NCBI GenBank assembly: GCA_030653435.1
Contig: JAURZI010000014.1
Location: forward strand, 38,111-102,110
Origin: Methylovulum sp.
GTDB lineage: Bacteria > Pseudomonadota > Gammaproteobacteria > Methylococcales > Methylomonadaceae
Direction of reading: 5' to 3'
Length of the DNA stretch: 64,000 nucleotides
The notes beneath the pieces were generated by a model. The model did no database searches and was not told where the DNA came from. It worked only from the letters and a program-made list of their open reading frames with translations. Shown here piece by piece: positions 29,690 to 38,702 of this stretch. Both the position numbers and the translations under genes were made by a program. The first letter of the stretch is position 1. Each line of letters opens with the position of its first letter.

Positions 29690-30418
29690 ATGAACCGCGA
29701 ATATCACAAATGGTGGAGTGATAATTTACAACGCGATATGGAGTTATTGATATTCGGCCATGCCGGGGCAAAAGTTTTGGTTTTCCCTACCCGCGACGGC
29801 CGGTTTTATGAATACGAAAAACTGGGCATGGTGGAAGCCTTAAAACACAAAATTGACCAAGGTTGGCTACAGCTTTACTGTATTGACGGGATCTATGCGG
29901 AGAGTTTTTACTGCGGCTGGGCGCACCCTTCCGGGCGGATTGAACGCCATATTGCGTTTGAAGACTATATCTTGCAGGAAGTGCTGCCTTTTATGGACAA
30001 AAAAAATGCCCACGAATGTGTGATTTCGCACGGCTTAAGCCTGGGTGCGTTCCATGCCGCCAATATTGCCTTTCGCCACCCGCATTTGTTTAAAAAGCTG
30101 GTGGCTTTTTCGGGCCGTTATGATCTGACGCTGAACGTCGAATGCTTTAACGACCTTTTGGACGGCTTTTATAGCGAAGACGTTTATTTTCATACGCCCA
30201 ACCATTTCTTGCCGAATCTGGAATGTGAGCGGCAACTCAAGAACCTAAGGACTATGGACATTATTCTGGTGATAGGCAACGAAGACCCATTTTTACAGAA
30301 TAACCAGCAACTGAGCTCGATCTTGCATAAAAAAGGCATACCCCATCAATTACTGCTTTGGGATGACCGGGCTCATAGCGGTTATTACTGGCGGCGCATG
30401 GCTCCCTTGTATATTTAA
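29690..30418 (+). CDS. Esterase-like alpha/beta hydrolase (esterase D/PF00756 type)
   Basis: A 242-residue cytoplasmic hydrolase of the putative-esterase family. The start MNREYHKWWSDNLQRDMELLIFG is characteristic of a subgroup annotated simply as esterase. The nucleophile motif is HGLSLGAFHA (Ser near residue 117); the acid is probably in VIGNEDPF (about 206) and the base in DDRAHSGYYWR (His near 230). GGGAG precedes the ATG. It follows the AXE1-like gene closely. Substrate unknown. Confidence 0.78.
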   Translation: MNREYHKWWSDNLQRDMELLIFGHAGAKVLVFPTRDGRFYEYEKLGMVEALKHKIDQGWLQLYCIDGIYAESFYCGWAHPSGRIERHIAFEDYILQEVLPFMDKKNAHECVISHGLSLGAFHAANIAFRHPHLFKKLVAFSGRYDLTLNVECFNDLLDGFYSEDVYFHTPNHFLPNLECERQLKNLRTMDIILVIGNEDPFLQNNQQLSSILHKKGIPHQLLLWDDRAHSGYYWRRMAPLYI

Positions 30419-30427
30419 AGCCCTCGC

Positions 30428-31201
30428 CTAAACCTGGCATGCGGCAAGCCACTGTTTTAGCTGTCTTACCACCCATTCCCCATCATCCAATGTCATATCG
30501 TGGCCTGCCCAGGGATGGCTACGTAGCTCCAAAGCCCATTTCTTACTGATGGCTAGGGAACACGCCGGGGCAACCAAACGGTCACCCTGGCCATTGAGCA
30601 GCAAAACCGGCTGGCTAGGCTTGGCATCGCCCGGGCGGTATGCCGCCGCCGCCATAATCTGGCGCAAACTGTTAGTCAAACAGATAGGGCGCAGATTTTG
30701 TATTGTTTGCCACTCCTCGGCGGTCTTTTCATAACGGTCTTGGCGATTGCCAACCAACTGCACAATCGCCGATTCCCGGCTGTGCACATCGCGCTGCATC
30801 GCCAACAGCAGAAATTTGCGGTAACTCTGCCAGCGCAGGCGTTGATAAAATGGGCTTAAACCGGCAAAACTAGTGTTCATCAACACAGCGCCGCAACCGT
30901 CGTCTGGATAAGCATGCAACCACTCCCAAGCCACCATGGCGCCCAAGGAAACCGCCAGAAACGTCGCCGGTTGTTGTAACAAGCCTTGTTCAAGCGCACG
31001 GGCGCGGGCATTATCCGTTATCGCTTTAATCGTGCACGGAGAGCGGGCCTGATAATCGTTGCCCGTACCGGGCAAATCCAACCCCGTGATTCGTGCATGG
31101 GGAAAAGCCGTCTGCAATAGCGGCACAAAATCCCCCCAATGCTCGGATTCACGCGCCAGACCACGTAGCAATATCCAGTTCTGCCCCAGCTTATTGACCA
31201 T
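30428..31201 (-). CDS. Alpha/beta hydrolase
   Basis: A 257-residue hydrolase: oxyanion stretch ILLRGLARESEHWGDF, nucleophile elbow AVSLGAM (Ser near 91), acid in NGQGDRLV (about 206) and base in WAGHDMTLDD (His near 236). The frame is open for 55 more codons upstream, but the ATG at 31201 with AGGA ahead of it gives a normal domain start and overlaps the M14 peptidase gene by 11 bases, pointing to translational coupling. Substrate unknown. Confidence 0.8.
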   Translation of the reverse strand: MVNKLGQNWILLRGLARESEHWGDFVPLLQTAFPHARITGLDLPGTGNDYQARSPCTIKAITDNARARALEQGLLQQPATFLAVSLGAMVAWEWLHAYPDDGCGAVLMNTSFAGLSPFYQRLRWQSYRKFLLLAMQRDVHSRESAIVQLVGNRQDRYEKTAEEWQTIQNLRPICLTNSLRQIMAAAAYRPGDAKPSQPVLLLNGQGDRLVAPACSLAISKKWALELRSHPWAGHDMTLDDGEWVVRQLKQWLAACQV

Positions 31202-32210
31202 ACCAAAGTCCTGCCGCTTTATGTTGATTGGCCCGTTTTTGCTCCGGGTCGAGTCTGGCCCACTGCTCTGGATACAATAAGCTACGGTGTAAAAAATCAA
31301 ACAACATAAAATGCCGACGAAAAACCCGTTGTTGCCGATGCGGCAACAACGGATGGAACAAACCATGCCTGGAAAAAAGATGCAACGGGCTCTTACGCAA
31401 CCATAACCATGAGCCCATCTCCAAAGTTAACGGTATAAACAAGCCCTGCCCGGCAAACCGCGCTATGAACAGGTCGAACAAATAATCCCATAAGTCGCCG
31501 TTAATGACATATTCTTGGGACATCGGCTCGATTTTATACACATGATGCTGATAACAACGATCGAACACCTCCTTTAACGCCAAGGCTTCGGCAGTAAAAG
31601 CAAAAGGCGTCTTGCGCGACGCATAAGGAAACCATAACCGGTCTTTGATGCCAAACCCGGAATGCAAATCCAGGGCAATCGACAATGGCGAACTGAACAG
31701 CTGCTGGTCGACTACACGGCATAAGGCTTGGGCTTCTTTTTCCATAACCGAGGCATTGCCTCGATACCACGGCAGATAAGAAGTGATACGCTGACCGCTA
31801 TACAAGCGCGTAGTGCCGACGCCTTCCACAGGTGAGTTACGCATCAAATCGACGCAATTGCCGTTAGAGCGCCTGCCCAGATAAACACCGACCGGATTGA
31901 CTATGGGCACGAAAACCAGCCGTGACTTCTCCAGCCTGCCCAAAAACTCTTCATCCCAATCCAGCAACTGGCAAATGGTCTGCATATAAGCCAGTATGAC
32001 CTCGGAGCCGATTTTCTCCAGCCCGTGTACGCCACCAAAAAATGCCAACACGGGCACGTCGGGTTGAGTTGAACCCAAGCTGATGCAATGGATAGGGAAT
32101 TCCAGGTGTTTATAACGGATGCGTTCGATAATTTGCACCTGGGCGCGGTCACCCAATTGGTCGATGATGCGTTGCAATTGTTCGAGTTCGGGAAATTTAT
32201 AACCGGTCAT
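31191..32210 (-). CDS. M14-family zinc carboxypeptidase-like protein
   Basis: A 339-residue protein of the M14 / succinylglutamate desuccinylase-like group. Zinc ligands are visible as GGVHGLEKIG (HxxE, about residues 59-62) and ALDLHSGFG (His near 178); the substrate-binding RRSNGNCVDLMRN and a late TLEMGSW (probable catalytic Glu, near 266) support an active enzyme. It may cut C-terminal residues or amide bonds of small molecules. It is translated just ahead of, and overlapping, an alpha/beta hydrolase gene, so the two may act on one substrate. Confidence 0.8.
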   Translation of the reverse strand: MTGYKFPELEQLQRIIDQLGDRAQVQIIERIRYKHLEFPIHCISLGSTQPDVPVLAFFGGVHGLEKIGSEVILAYMQTICQLLDWDEEFLGRLEKSRLVFVPIVNPVGVYLGRRSNGNCVDLMRNSPVEGVGTTRLYSGQRITSYLPWYRGNASVMEKEAQALCRVVDQQLFSSPLSIALDLHSGFGIKDRLWFPYASRKTPFAFTAEALALKEVFDRCYQHHVYKIEPMSQEYVINGDLWDYLFDLFIARFAGQGLFIPLTLEMGSWLWLRKSPLHLFSRHGLFHPLLPHRQQRVFRRHFMLFDFLHRSLLYPEQWARLDPEQKRANQHKAAGLWYGQ

Positions 32211-32309
32211 GGCAGTGCATTTATTTTAGGATGGCTGTGGGCTACGGCATGTCATCGTTAACGCACGGGATCATTGCCTATGCGGTGAGCTACGGTATCA
32301 TCAACACTT

Positions 32310-33194
32310 TCAGCCCAATTCGGCCCGCAGCGTTGCCAACATAGCCTCAGCCTGCCGTAAATAGCCGCTACCGAACAAATTCAGGTGATTTAAAATATGA
32401 TAAAGATTGTAAAGCGTTTTTCTGACCCGATAACCCGGATCCAAAGGGTAAACCGCCTGATAAGCCGCATAAAAATCATCGCTGAAGCCGCCAAATAATT
32501 CGGTCATCGCCAAATCGGCTTCGCGGTCACCGTAATAACAGGCAGGATCAAAAATAACAGGTCGGCCTTGTCCATCAACCGCCGCATTACCCGCCCACAA
32601 ATCGCCATGTAACAACGACGCTTGCGGACGGTAATTGTCGAACAATAAATCCATATCAGCACACAAGCGTTCTCCGGCAGTTTGCAGTTTACCGCAATAA
32701 CCGTTTTTGGCCGCCAGTTTTAACTGAAAGCCCAAACGCCGCTCGCGCCAGAAATCAGGCCAGTCCCCGCATTGACTGTTCAGTTGCGGGGTGCTGCCTA
32801 TCGTGTTGTCCAGATGCCAACCAAAATACGGTTGCACCGCCTGATGCACACGCGCCAATTGCCGGCCAAACAAGCGCGCTGAAGCCGGATTAAAACGCCC
32901 CAAATCCATATACTCCAGCACCAGAAAAGCATGGTCACCCACCGCCCCGTAAATAACAGGCGTAACAACCCGTATCGCTTGCGTGTCCGCCAACGCCTGC
33001 AAACCGGCAAACTCAGCCGCAAACATCGCCACTAGCCCTGCCTGGTTCAGCTTAACAAAATAGTTTTTATCGTCTGTTTGCAAACGAAAAGCCTTATTAA
33101 TGTCGCCCCCGGCCAACTGCTGTGCAGAGACGACACTAAACGCTTGCCCTGTTGCCAAGCTAATCTGTTCAGAAACCGCCTGCCACGCAAACAC
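32310..33194 (-). CDS. Fructosamine kinase family protein
   Basis: A 294-residue kinase of the fructosamine-3-kinase / aminoglycoside phosphotransferase fold. Visible motifs: KNYFVKLNQ (ATP lysine), the catalytic loop SLLHGDLWAGNAAV (HGDxxxxN, near residue 199) and the metal-binding VIFDPACYYGDREADLAM. Bacterial members repair glycated amines or phosphorylate ribulosamines. The start is GTG at 33194; lysC ends 16 bases upstream of it, so both may be on one transcript. Confidence 0.88.
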   Translation of the reverse strand: MFAWQAVSEQISLATGQAFSVVSAQQLAGGDINKAFRLQTDDKNYFVKLNQAGLVAMFAAEFAGLQALADTQAIRVVTPVIYGAVGDHAFLVLEYMDLGRFNPASARLFGRQLARVHQAVQPYFGWHLDNTIGSTPQLNSQCGDWPDFWRERRLGFQLKLAAKNGYCGKLQTAGERLCADMDLLFDNYRPQASLLHGDLWAGNAAVDGQGRPVIFDPACYYGDREADLAMTELFGGFSDDFYAAYQAVYPLDPGYRVRKTLYNLYHILNHLNLFGSGYLRQAEAMLATLRAELG

Positions 33195-33209
33195 AGTCTG
33201 GCCTCACGC

Positions 33210-34445
33210 TTAAGGCTGGGCCAAGGTACCGCCCTGATCCAAATTGAACGCCGCATGCAAGGCCCTTACTGCCAACTCCAGGTATTTTTCATCGACGACC
33301 ACCGAAATCTTAATCTCGGACGTGGAAATCATACGGATATTAATGCCCTCGGAAGCCAGAGTCTTAAACATCGTGCTGGCAATGCCCGCATGGGAACGCA
33401 TGCCGACGCCGACGATAGACACTTTAACAATGCTGTCATCACCAGTGACCTTCCTCGCTCCCAACTCGTCGCAGGTTTGCGCCAATATCGCCTTGGCGCG
33501 ATGGTAATCATTACGGTGCACGGTAAAAGTGAAATCAGTCGTCGCATCATCGGCGATGTTCTGGATAATCATATCCACTTCAATATTGGCATCGGCAACC
33601 GGCCCCAGGATTTTAAACGCCACGCCGGGCAGATCCGGCACACCGGTAATTGTTAGTTTAGCTTCGTCACGGTTAAAGGCGATTCCTGAAATTAAAGCAC
33701 TTTCCATCGGTGATTCCTCGTAGGTAATGAGTGTGCCATTACCGTCTGTAAATGATGATAAAACACGCAGCGCAACATTGTATTTGCCTGCAAATTCAAC
33801 TGAACGGATTTGCAGCACTTTCGAACCCAGGCTAGCCATTTCCAGCATTTCTTCAAAAGTAATACGTTCCAGACGACGGGCTTTGGGTTCCACCCGTGGA
33901 TCAGTCGTATAAACACCGTCCACATCGGTATAAATATGGCATTCATCCGCTTTTAACGCCGCCGCCAAAGCCACTGCGGTAGTGTCCGAACCGCCACGCC
34001 CCAGCGTGGTGATATTGTCATGCTCGTCAACACCCTGAAAACCGGCGACAACCACAACCTTGCCCTGATTCAGGTGGGCATGGATGCGTGAATCATCAAT
34101 TTTGCGTATCCGTGCTTTGGTATGGCTGCTATCGGTCAGGATTTTGACTTGCCCGCCGGTGTAAGAACAAGCCTCACAGCCCAATTCATGCAAAGCCATG
34201 CTTAACAGCGCAACCGTCACCTGTTCGCCGGTGGAGATTAAAACATCCATTTCCCGCTCCGTAGGTTGCGCCTGCATTTCTTTGGCCAACGCAATCAAGC
34301 GGTTGGTTTCGCCGCTCATCGCCGACAACACCACGACAATTTGATCGCCCAACGCATGGGCGTTTTTTACTTTTTCGGCGACCGCTTTGATACGTTCCAC
34401 CGAACCTACCGACGTGCCGCCAAATTTATAGACATAAAGAGCCAT
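33210..34445 (-). CDS. lysC: Aspartate kinase
   Basis: A 411-residue aspartokinase, the first step of lysine, threonine and methionine synthesis. The kinase domain begins ALYVYKFGGTSVGSVERI and has GRGGSDTTAVALAAAL; two C-terminal ACT domains (about residues 265-405: ISGIAFNRDEAKLTITGVPDLPG and KVSIVGVGMRSHAGIASTMF) are the feedback-binding part. Length and form match the Pseudomonas-type enzyme inhibited by lysine plus threonine. No lysine riboswitch is recognisable in the 193-bp gap upstream. Confidence 0.95.
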   Translation of the reverse strand: MALYVYKFGGTSVGSVERIKAVAEKVKNAHALGDQIVVVLSAMSGETNRLIALAKEMQAQPTEREMDVLISTGEQVTVALLSMALHELGCEACSYTGGQVKILTDSSHTKARIRKIDDSRIHAHLNQGKVVVVAGFQGVDEHDNITTLGRGGSDTTAVALAAALKADECHIYTDVDGVYTTDPRVEPKARRLERITFEEMLEMASLGSKVLQIRSVEFAGKYNVALRVLSSFTDGNGTLITYEESPMESALISGIAFNRDEAKLTITGVPDLPGVAFKILGPVADANIEVDMIIQNIADDATTDFTFTVHRNDYHRAKAILAQTCDELGARKVTGDDSIVKVSIVGVGMRSHAGIASTMFKTLASEGINIRMISTSEIKISVVVDEKYLELAVRALHAAFNLDQGGTLAQP

Positions 34446-34638
34446 TTTTAAACCTGTGTATGTTATTTCTTGCGAAAAAGCTGAAGATGCTCTCCGAACC
34501 CGCTATGGTAAAAGGTTTTTGCGTTTTGTTAAACTGTTATGAAAAGCGGAGGCTTGAATTTTCGATAAGACTCTCCGTGCCGTCGGTTTCACCGAAACCC
34601 GAAAAAGCTACGGCCAGCACTGGAGCCTGATAACGAGA

Positions 34639-37209
34639 CTAGCGCCAAAAATCGTCTTGTTCATCATGCAGTGTTTTAAGTTTCTGCGCTTTTTGATAGG
34701 CGTTTTGCGCTTCTTCCACCATGCCTAGTGCAGCGCAAACCAAACCTAAATTCCGGTACCAACCCGCATGTCCGGGATGGCGGGCAATGGCTGCTTTAAA
34801 CCATGTCAGCGCCGGTTCCAGTTGGTTTTGCTGGTACAGCGCCACACCCAGCATGTGCATAGCCGCAGCATGCTTAGGGTTATGGCTTAAAACCTCTTCA
34901 AACACCGCCGCCGCTTGCCGGCCTTGCTGATCATACAGATATTGCATGCCTTTAAAGAATAATCCGGGCGGCAGTCGTTGTTCAGCAGGAATCATCGTTA
35001 AGTCCGGCTCAGCGGCGGGCGCGTTGAGCACGTCTTCCAAGGGTTGTAAAAAGGGCTGGTAGCGCCGCCACTTTTCCGTCGAGGTTTGGTATATCGGTTG
35101 GCGCACTTGCCAGATACTGGCGGTTTTTACGGCGCGTTCCAGATTCTGGTAATCCAGCACCGCAGCTGTCCATTCCAGCCCAAGATAAGCCAGAATTTTC
35201 CGCGCTTCAGCCTCGGTGTCTGCAACCACGTCTTCATAGCGCACCGTCAATATCGGCCTGGTCAACGCCTTGTCCCAATGTGCCATCAGGCGTTGGTGAT
35301 CAAGCAATTGCCCGCCGATGTCCGTCAGGCTATACGCAAACCCCATACCGCCAAACTTGGCCTGATAATCGGTAAAATAATTGGAAACCGCCACATCACG
35401 CGGTTCGCGCAAGACGTGAATAATCGCCGCATTGGGGAATAGCAGGCGGATTAAACCGATATGTTCAAAATTATGCGGGAGTTTATCGACGACATACCGG
35501 GCATCGGCGGAATAGGTTTGTAACTCTGCCAAGACTAGCCCCGCAAATTTTCGTGACAATTCCGCATCCAGATCGGCGACACATTCAGGATAGTGCTGAC
35601 CGGAACCGACATGCCGCTCCCAGGCATTCAATTTCTGAATGACACCGGACATAATGCCGATCTCCCCGGCGACAAAAATGTCGGGATGACCACCTAGCAG
35701 TTGTTCCACCAAGGTCGTGCCGGAACGCGGCATGCCGAGCACGAATACCGGTAAGGTGGATTGGACGCCATAATCGGCGCGTGCAGCAAAAAAACCGGCG
35801 TTGAAAGTGCGCCGGATAGCGTCGCAGTCCTGTTGGTGTTTTGCCGCGTTGTAAGTCAACGCGTTACGGCTGGCGGCATCGGCGGCATCGGCAAAATGGA
35901 AGGCTTTGGCGTAGTCTTTACGATGCTCCCAGGCGGCTGCCAGATCAAACAATAGGCCGCTGGAAACCGGCCCTTGCAGGCTGGGGCTATAAGCCATTTT
36001 TTCGATACGCGCCAACACCGCTGGGTCATCAGGGAAACGTCTGGCATTAATCAATGCCCCGTAACCGGCAATCGGATGCCGCGCGGTCACCGCTTCAAAT
36101 TGGGCGACCGCCTCGTCCACACGCCCCCATTGCAATAACAAATGCCCGACACCCAAACAGGCCGGCACATAATCCGGCACTAATGCCAAAGCCTCGCGGT
36201 AATAGGTTTCCGCCAACTGCCCATCGGTATCGCTGATAACGCCTGCCATAGCCGTTAAGGCTTCGGCGCGTTCCACGCCTGTGTTCCCTGTCGTAAGACT
36301 CATGGCTTTTTCGGCGGCTAGACGTGCCTCTTTTTCTGCAAAATGGCGTTTACCCTGTTGGGCAAGTTGCGCCCACAATGACGCATTTTCAGGTGCTATC
36401 TTGATGGCGGCACGTAGGCAATGCACGGATTCGCCATAATGGCCTCTTACCGAGGCCAACGCAGATAATTGCAATAACAGTCCGGTGTCTTCGGGGTGTT
36501 GGACCAAGGCTTTGCGGAGCTGATGGGCAGCTTCGTCATGCTTGTTTTGTGCCGCCAACACCAGTGCCAATAATTTAACGCACTGAATTTTATCCCTGTC
36601 GGCTTCCAGGGCTTGTTGAATAGCGCGTTCAGCATCCGACCAACGATCCAGGGCAATATAGGCGTCCACCGCCACTAACAACCACTGCTCTTGACTCTCG
36701 CCGCCCAGCGTTTGCGCTAGCTCGACATGCTGTAGCGCCGTTTCCGCATCGGCTAACAGCAACGCGCAACGCGCAAGATTGATATGTAATGACGGGCGTT
36801 GAGGCTCCGGGCAGTGTTTAAGGCCGGCCGATAAATCGGCCATTGCCAGCGCGTAATGTCCGGTTTGCATTAACACCAGGCCGCGACGCGTTTGCGCCAG
36901 CGTGTAATCCGGGTTGCTTGCCAGCGCCAGGTCCAGTTGCTGCAACGCCTGAACAGGTTCTTTTAATAACAGGTGGATGCCGGCCAGATCGGTCAGTGTC
37001 TCGGCATCGAACGCCGTCCCGGTGTTTTGCAGTTTTTGCAGACATTCCCGTCCTGCGTCAAAATCGCAGTTTTGACAATACAGCGTGCCTAACAACGCCC
37101 GCACGGCCACATTATCTGCCAATGCCAAAGCCTGTTGACAGACGCTAATGGCCGCCTCAAGCCGGCCTTGTTGTTGCAGGTTTCTGATGGATGTGGTTGT
37201 TAACGGCAT
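34639..37209 (-). CDS. TPR-repeat sulfotransferase
   Basis: An 856-residue fusion. About residues 1-420 are TPR repeats (for example AQTRRGLVLMQTGHYALAMADLSAGL). A sulfotransferase domain covers about 465-720: PVFVLGMPRSGTTLVEQLLGGHP is the PAPS 5'-phosphosulfate loop, and HVLREPRDVAVSNYF is the 3'-phosphate loop. Two more TPRs follow (about 760-850). Such proteins are common in Proteobacteria and are thought to sulfate peptides, lipids or sugars; the target is unknown. The start is the ATG at 37209, 30 bases after the toxin gene. Neighbours give no clue. Confidence 0.88.
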   Translation of the reverse strand: MPLTTTSIRNLQQQGRLEAAISVCQQALALADNVAVRALLGTLYCQNCDFDAGRECLQKLQNTGTAFDAETLTDLAGIHLLLKEPVQALQQLDLALASNPDYTLAQTRRGLVLMQTGHYALAMADLSAGLKHCPEPQRPSLHINLARCALLLADAETALQHVELAQTLGGESQEQWLLVAVDAYIALDRWSDAERAIQQALEADRDKIQCVKLLALVLAAQNKHDEAAHQLRKALVQHPEDTGLLLQLSALASVRGHYGESVHCLRAAIKIAPENASLWAQLAQQGKRHFAEKEARLAAEKAMSLTTGNTGVERAEALTAMAGVISDTDGQLAETYYREALALVPDYVPACLGVGHLLLQWGRVDEAVAQFEAVTARHPIAGYGALINARRFPDDPAVLARIEKMAYSPSLQGPVSSGLLFDLAAAWEHRKDYAKAFHFADAADAASRNALTYNAAKHQQDCDAIRRTFNAGFFAARADYGVQSTLPVFVLGMPRSGTTLVEQLLGGHPDIFVAGEIGIMSGVIQKLNAWERHVGSGQHYPECVADLDAELSRKFAGLVLAELQTYSADARYVVDKLPHNFEHIGLIRLLFPNAAIIHVLREPRDVAVSNYFTDYQAKFGGMGFAYSLTDIGGQLLDHQRLMAHWDKALTRPILTVRYEDVVADTEAEARKILAYLGLEWTAAVLDYQNLERAVKTASIWQVRQPIYQTSTEKWRRYQPFLQPLEDVLNAPAAEPDLTMIPAEQRLPPGLFFKGMQYLYDQQGRQAAAVFEEVLSHNPKHAAAMHMLGVALYQQNQLEPALTWFKAAIARHPGHAGWYRNLGLVCAALGMVEEAQNAYQKAQKLKTLHDEQDDFWR

Positions 37210-37239
37210 TTTATAGGCGTGTGGGTTAGGAAGCGACAG

Positions 37240-37620
37240 TCACTGTGCTAATTGAATAATCTGGTTAAGCCGCTCACAAACCTGAACAAAAAAAGCGTCG
37301 TTTAATGCGCCTGACGGATGCGGTTTCGCGCCGCGCAATCGCCAATCAAACGATTTAGGCTGATGGCAAAGCACATAACTGGTTTTATCGGCCTTACGTC
37401 CAGAGACCTTACCCACGGCAACCGCAAAAGGATTGTCGGCATGGTATTCGGCCGTAGTCATGGGCAAGCCAATGACCAGCGAGGTTTTATCATTAAAAAT
37501 GCGTGGTGACAGCACCAGGAAAGGATGAATGTCGCGCATTTCCTGCCCAACTTGCGGATTGCAATCAATCCAGATAATGTCCCGACGCTGGGGTAGCCAC
37601 GGATCAAGCCTTGTTACCAT
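37240..37620 (-). CDS. mazF: MazF/PemK-type toxin
   Basis: A 126-residue endoribonuclease toxin of the MazF/PemK/ChpB family: RRDIIWIDCNPQVGQEMRDIHPFLVLSP carries the family opening with the conserved GxExxxxRP-like core (here GQEMRDIHP), and GLPMTTA and the late NDAFFVQVCERLNQII match. It should cleave mRNA at short motifs when its antitoxin is lost. The start overlaps the antitoxin stop by seven bases, the standard arrangement. Confidence 0.88.
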   Translation of the reverse strand: MVTRLDPWLPQRRDIIWIDCNPQVGQEMRDIHPFLVLSPRIFNDKTSLVIGLPMTTAEYHADNPFAVAVGKVSGRKADKTSYVLCHQPKSFDWRLRGAKPHPSGALNDAFFVQVCERLNQIIQLAQ

Positions 37621-37868
37621 TGCTCCGCACCCAACCGTTGCCGCGTTGCCATAACTTCACCGCCGTGTCGGACGGGATCAAAATGGCTTAACCGTTGCTC
37701 CAGCGTTAACACTTCATCAAGCACAGGGGTAATAATAATTCGTCCATCGACCACGGCAATCTTCACCCGTTGATGGGCATGCAAATGCGCTGCACGCGCG
37801 ATTGCCGCCGGCAGACGCACTCCCAAATTATTGCCCCAGTGTTTGATATCCAGTTCAACTTCAGTCAT
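37614..37868 (-). CDS. mazE: MazE-type antitoxin (AbrB/SpoVT fold)
   Basis: An 84-residue antitoxin. The N-terminal AbrB/MazE swapped-hairpin DNA-binding domain is VELDIKHWGNNLGVRLPAAIA (about residues 3-23); the acidic C-terminal part (EVLTLEQRLSHFDPVRHGGE) should wrap around the toxin. It overlaps the toxin gene. An inverted repeat at 37889-37910 directly upstream is the probable operator for autoregulation. Confidence 0.88.
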   Translation of the reverse strand: MTEVELDIKHWGNNLGVRLPAAIARAAHLHAHQRVKIAVVDGRIIITPVLDEVLTLEQRLSHFDPVRHGGEVMATRQRLGAEQW

Positions 37869-37888
37869 GATGAAACTCCACTCTTAAA

Positions 37889-37910
37889 TGTTTAGACGCA
37901 AGTATAAACA
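37889..37910 (-). promoter_or_regulatory. Dyad upstream of mazEF, probable autoregulatory operator
   Basis: TGTTTA (37889-37894) and TAAACA (37905-37910) form an inverted repeat 21 bases upstream of the mazE start, and TATACT inside it (minus strand) resembles a -10 box. MazE-MazF complexes bind their own promoter at such palindromes. Confidence 0.45.
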
Positions 37911-38247
37911 TGTAAATGAATGTAATCAACCGGTCGGACTCCTATTTGCTGGAGCCCAATGGGATAGCCTACCTCAACCTTCACGCTGGACGGAGTTTGC
38001 AACCCCGTCCCTAACGTTTTAATGTTGTCGCTATCTTTGAATCATCTGAGAAATTTTGGAAAAACCTGACTGGCTTTTAAGGCCTGTCAGGTTTGGTCGG
38101 CAAGGATGATGTTGCGGGCTTATACAAACACAAATTGGCTGTCAGGCAAGCCGCTGGGCAAACCGACTATTTGTATGCTTCCACTCTTGCTTGACGCATC
38201 AATTGACTCCAGCTTCGACTTTTGGGGATGCGCGTTGGCCGCTTAGT

Positions 38248-38268
38248 GGCGCGCGCGGCGCGCCCTAC
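38248..38268 (-). repeat. GTAG-type REP element, copy left of the ars cassette
   Basis: The 21-base + strand sequence is GGCGCGCGCG followed by GCGCGCCCTAC; on the minus strand it begins GTAGGGCGCGCC and folds as a GC-rich imperfect palindrome. Identical 21-base copies lie at 40502-40522 and 45117-45137. A GTAG head before a palindrome is the hallmark of REP elements served by REP-associated tyrosine (Y1) transposases. Confidence 0.75.
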
Positions 38269-38288
38269 CCTAGATTGCCAGATCCCTA

Positions 38289-38331
38289 TATCAATATTGC
38301 ATTAATTAAATAATAATTGTATTATTGCAAT
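38289..38331 (+). promoter_or_regulatory. AT-rich dyads upstream of arsR, probable ArsR operator
   Basis: CAATATTGCA (starting near 38292) is mirrored by TGCAATATG at the arsR start, and between them AATAAT-TGT-ATTATT forms a second dyad. ArsR repressors bind such AT-rich inverted repeats over their own promoter. No Shine-Dalgarno precedes the arsR ATG, so the message may be leaderless. Confidence 0.5.
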
Positions 38332-38682
38332 ATGGACAAAATCACTGCAACAATTGTTTTCGAATCTCTGGCTTCCGGTGTACGGCTGGACATTTTCCGT
38401 TTGCTGGTCAAAGCCGGCGAGGAAGGTCTGGTTGTTGGGGAAATTGGGCGTGCACTGGGCATACCGCCGACTAATCTTTCTTTTCATTTGAAGGCGTTAA
38501 CCCAGGCAAGATTGCTTGTTGTCGAGCAACAAGGACGTTTCCAACGTTACCGCGCCAATCTGGCGCTAATGCGCGAGTTGATTGCCTACCTGACTGAAGA
38601 GTGCTGCTCAGGACATCCTGAACAGTGTTTCGACCAGGATTCAGAATCCGGTTGTTGCGACACCCAAACTCCGCTTTCATAA
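38332..38682 (+). CDS. arsR: ArsR-family arsenite-responsive repressor
   Basis: A 116-residue winged-helix repressor. The helix-turn-helix is VVGEIGRALGIPPTNLSFHLKAL (about residues 34-56) followed by the wing around VEQQGRFQRYRANL. The metalloid site is in the C-terminal tail, Cys91-Cys92 and Cys99, as in the Acidithiobacillus type rather than the E. coli type with cysteines in the DNA-recognition helix. A further Cys108-Cys109 pair follows. It heads arsR-arsC-acr3, so arsenite should release it from the promoter. The start is the ATG at 38332; an upstream TTG adds only five residues. Confidence 0.92.
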   Translation: MDKITATIVFESLASGVRLDIFRLLVKAGEEGLVVGEIGRALGIPPTNLSFHLKALTQARLLVVEQQGRFQRYRANLALMRELIAYLTEECCSGHPEQCFDQDSESGCCDTQTPLS

Positions 38683-38702
38683 ACCCAATCGGATCATTAG
38701 TT

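Larger units (their letters stand above)
37911..38331. other. Intergenic region between mazEF and arsR
   Basis: About 420 bp without a gene. It contains a hairpin at 38062-38094 (AAACCTGAC pairing with GTCAGGTTT; no T tract), the REP copy at 38248-38268, and an AT-rich dyad region just before arsR. Confidence 0.6.

Noticed and set aside
34446..34638. Possible lysine riboswitch upstream of lysC
   Set aside because: The conserved L-box core and multi-helix layout are not visible; only a 6-bp GGTTTC/GAAACC hairpin at 34585-34599 is present.
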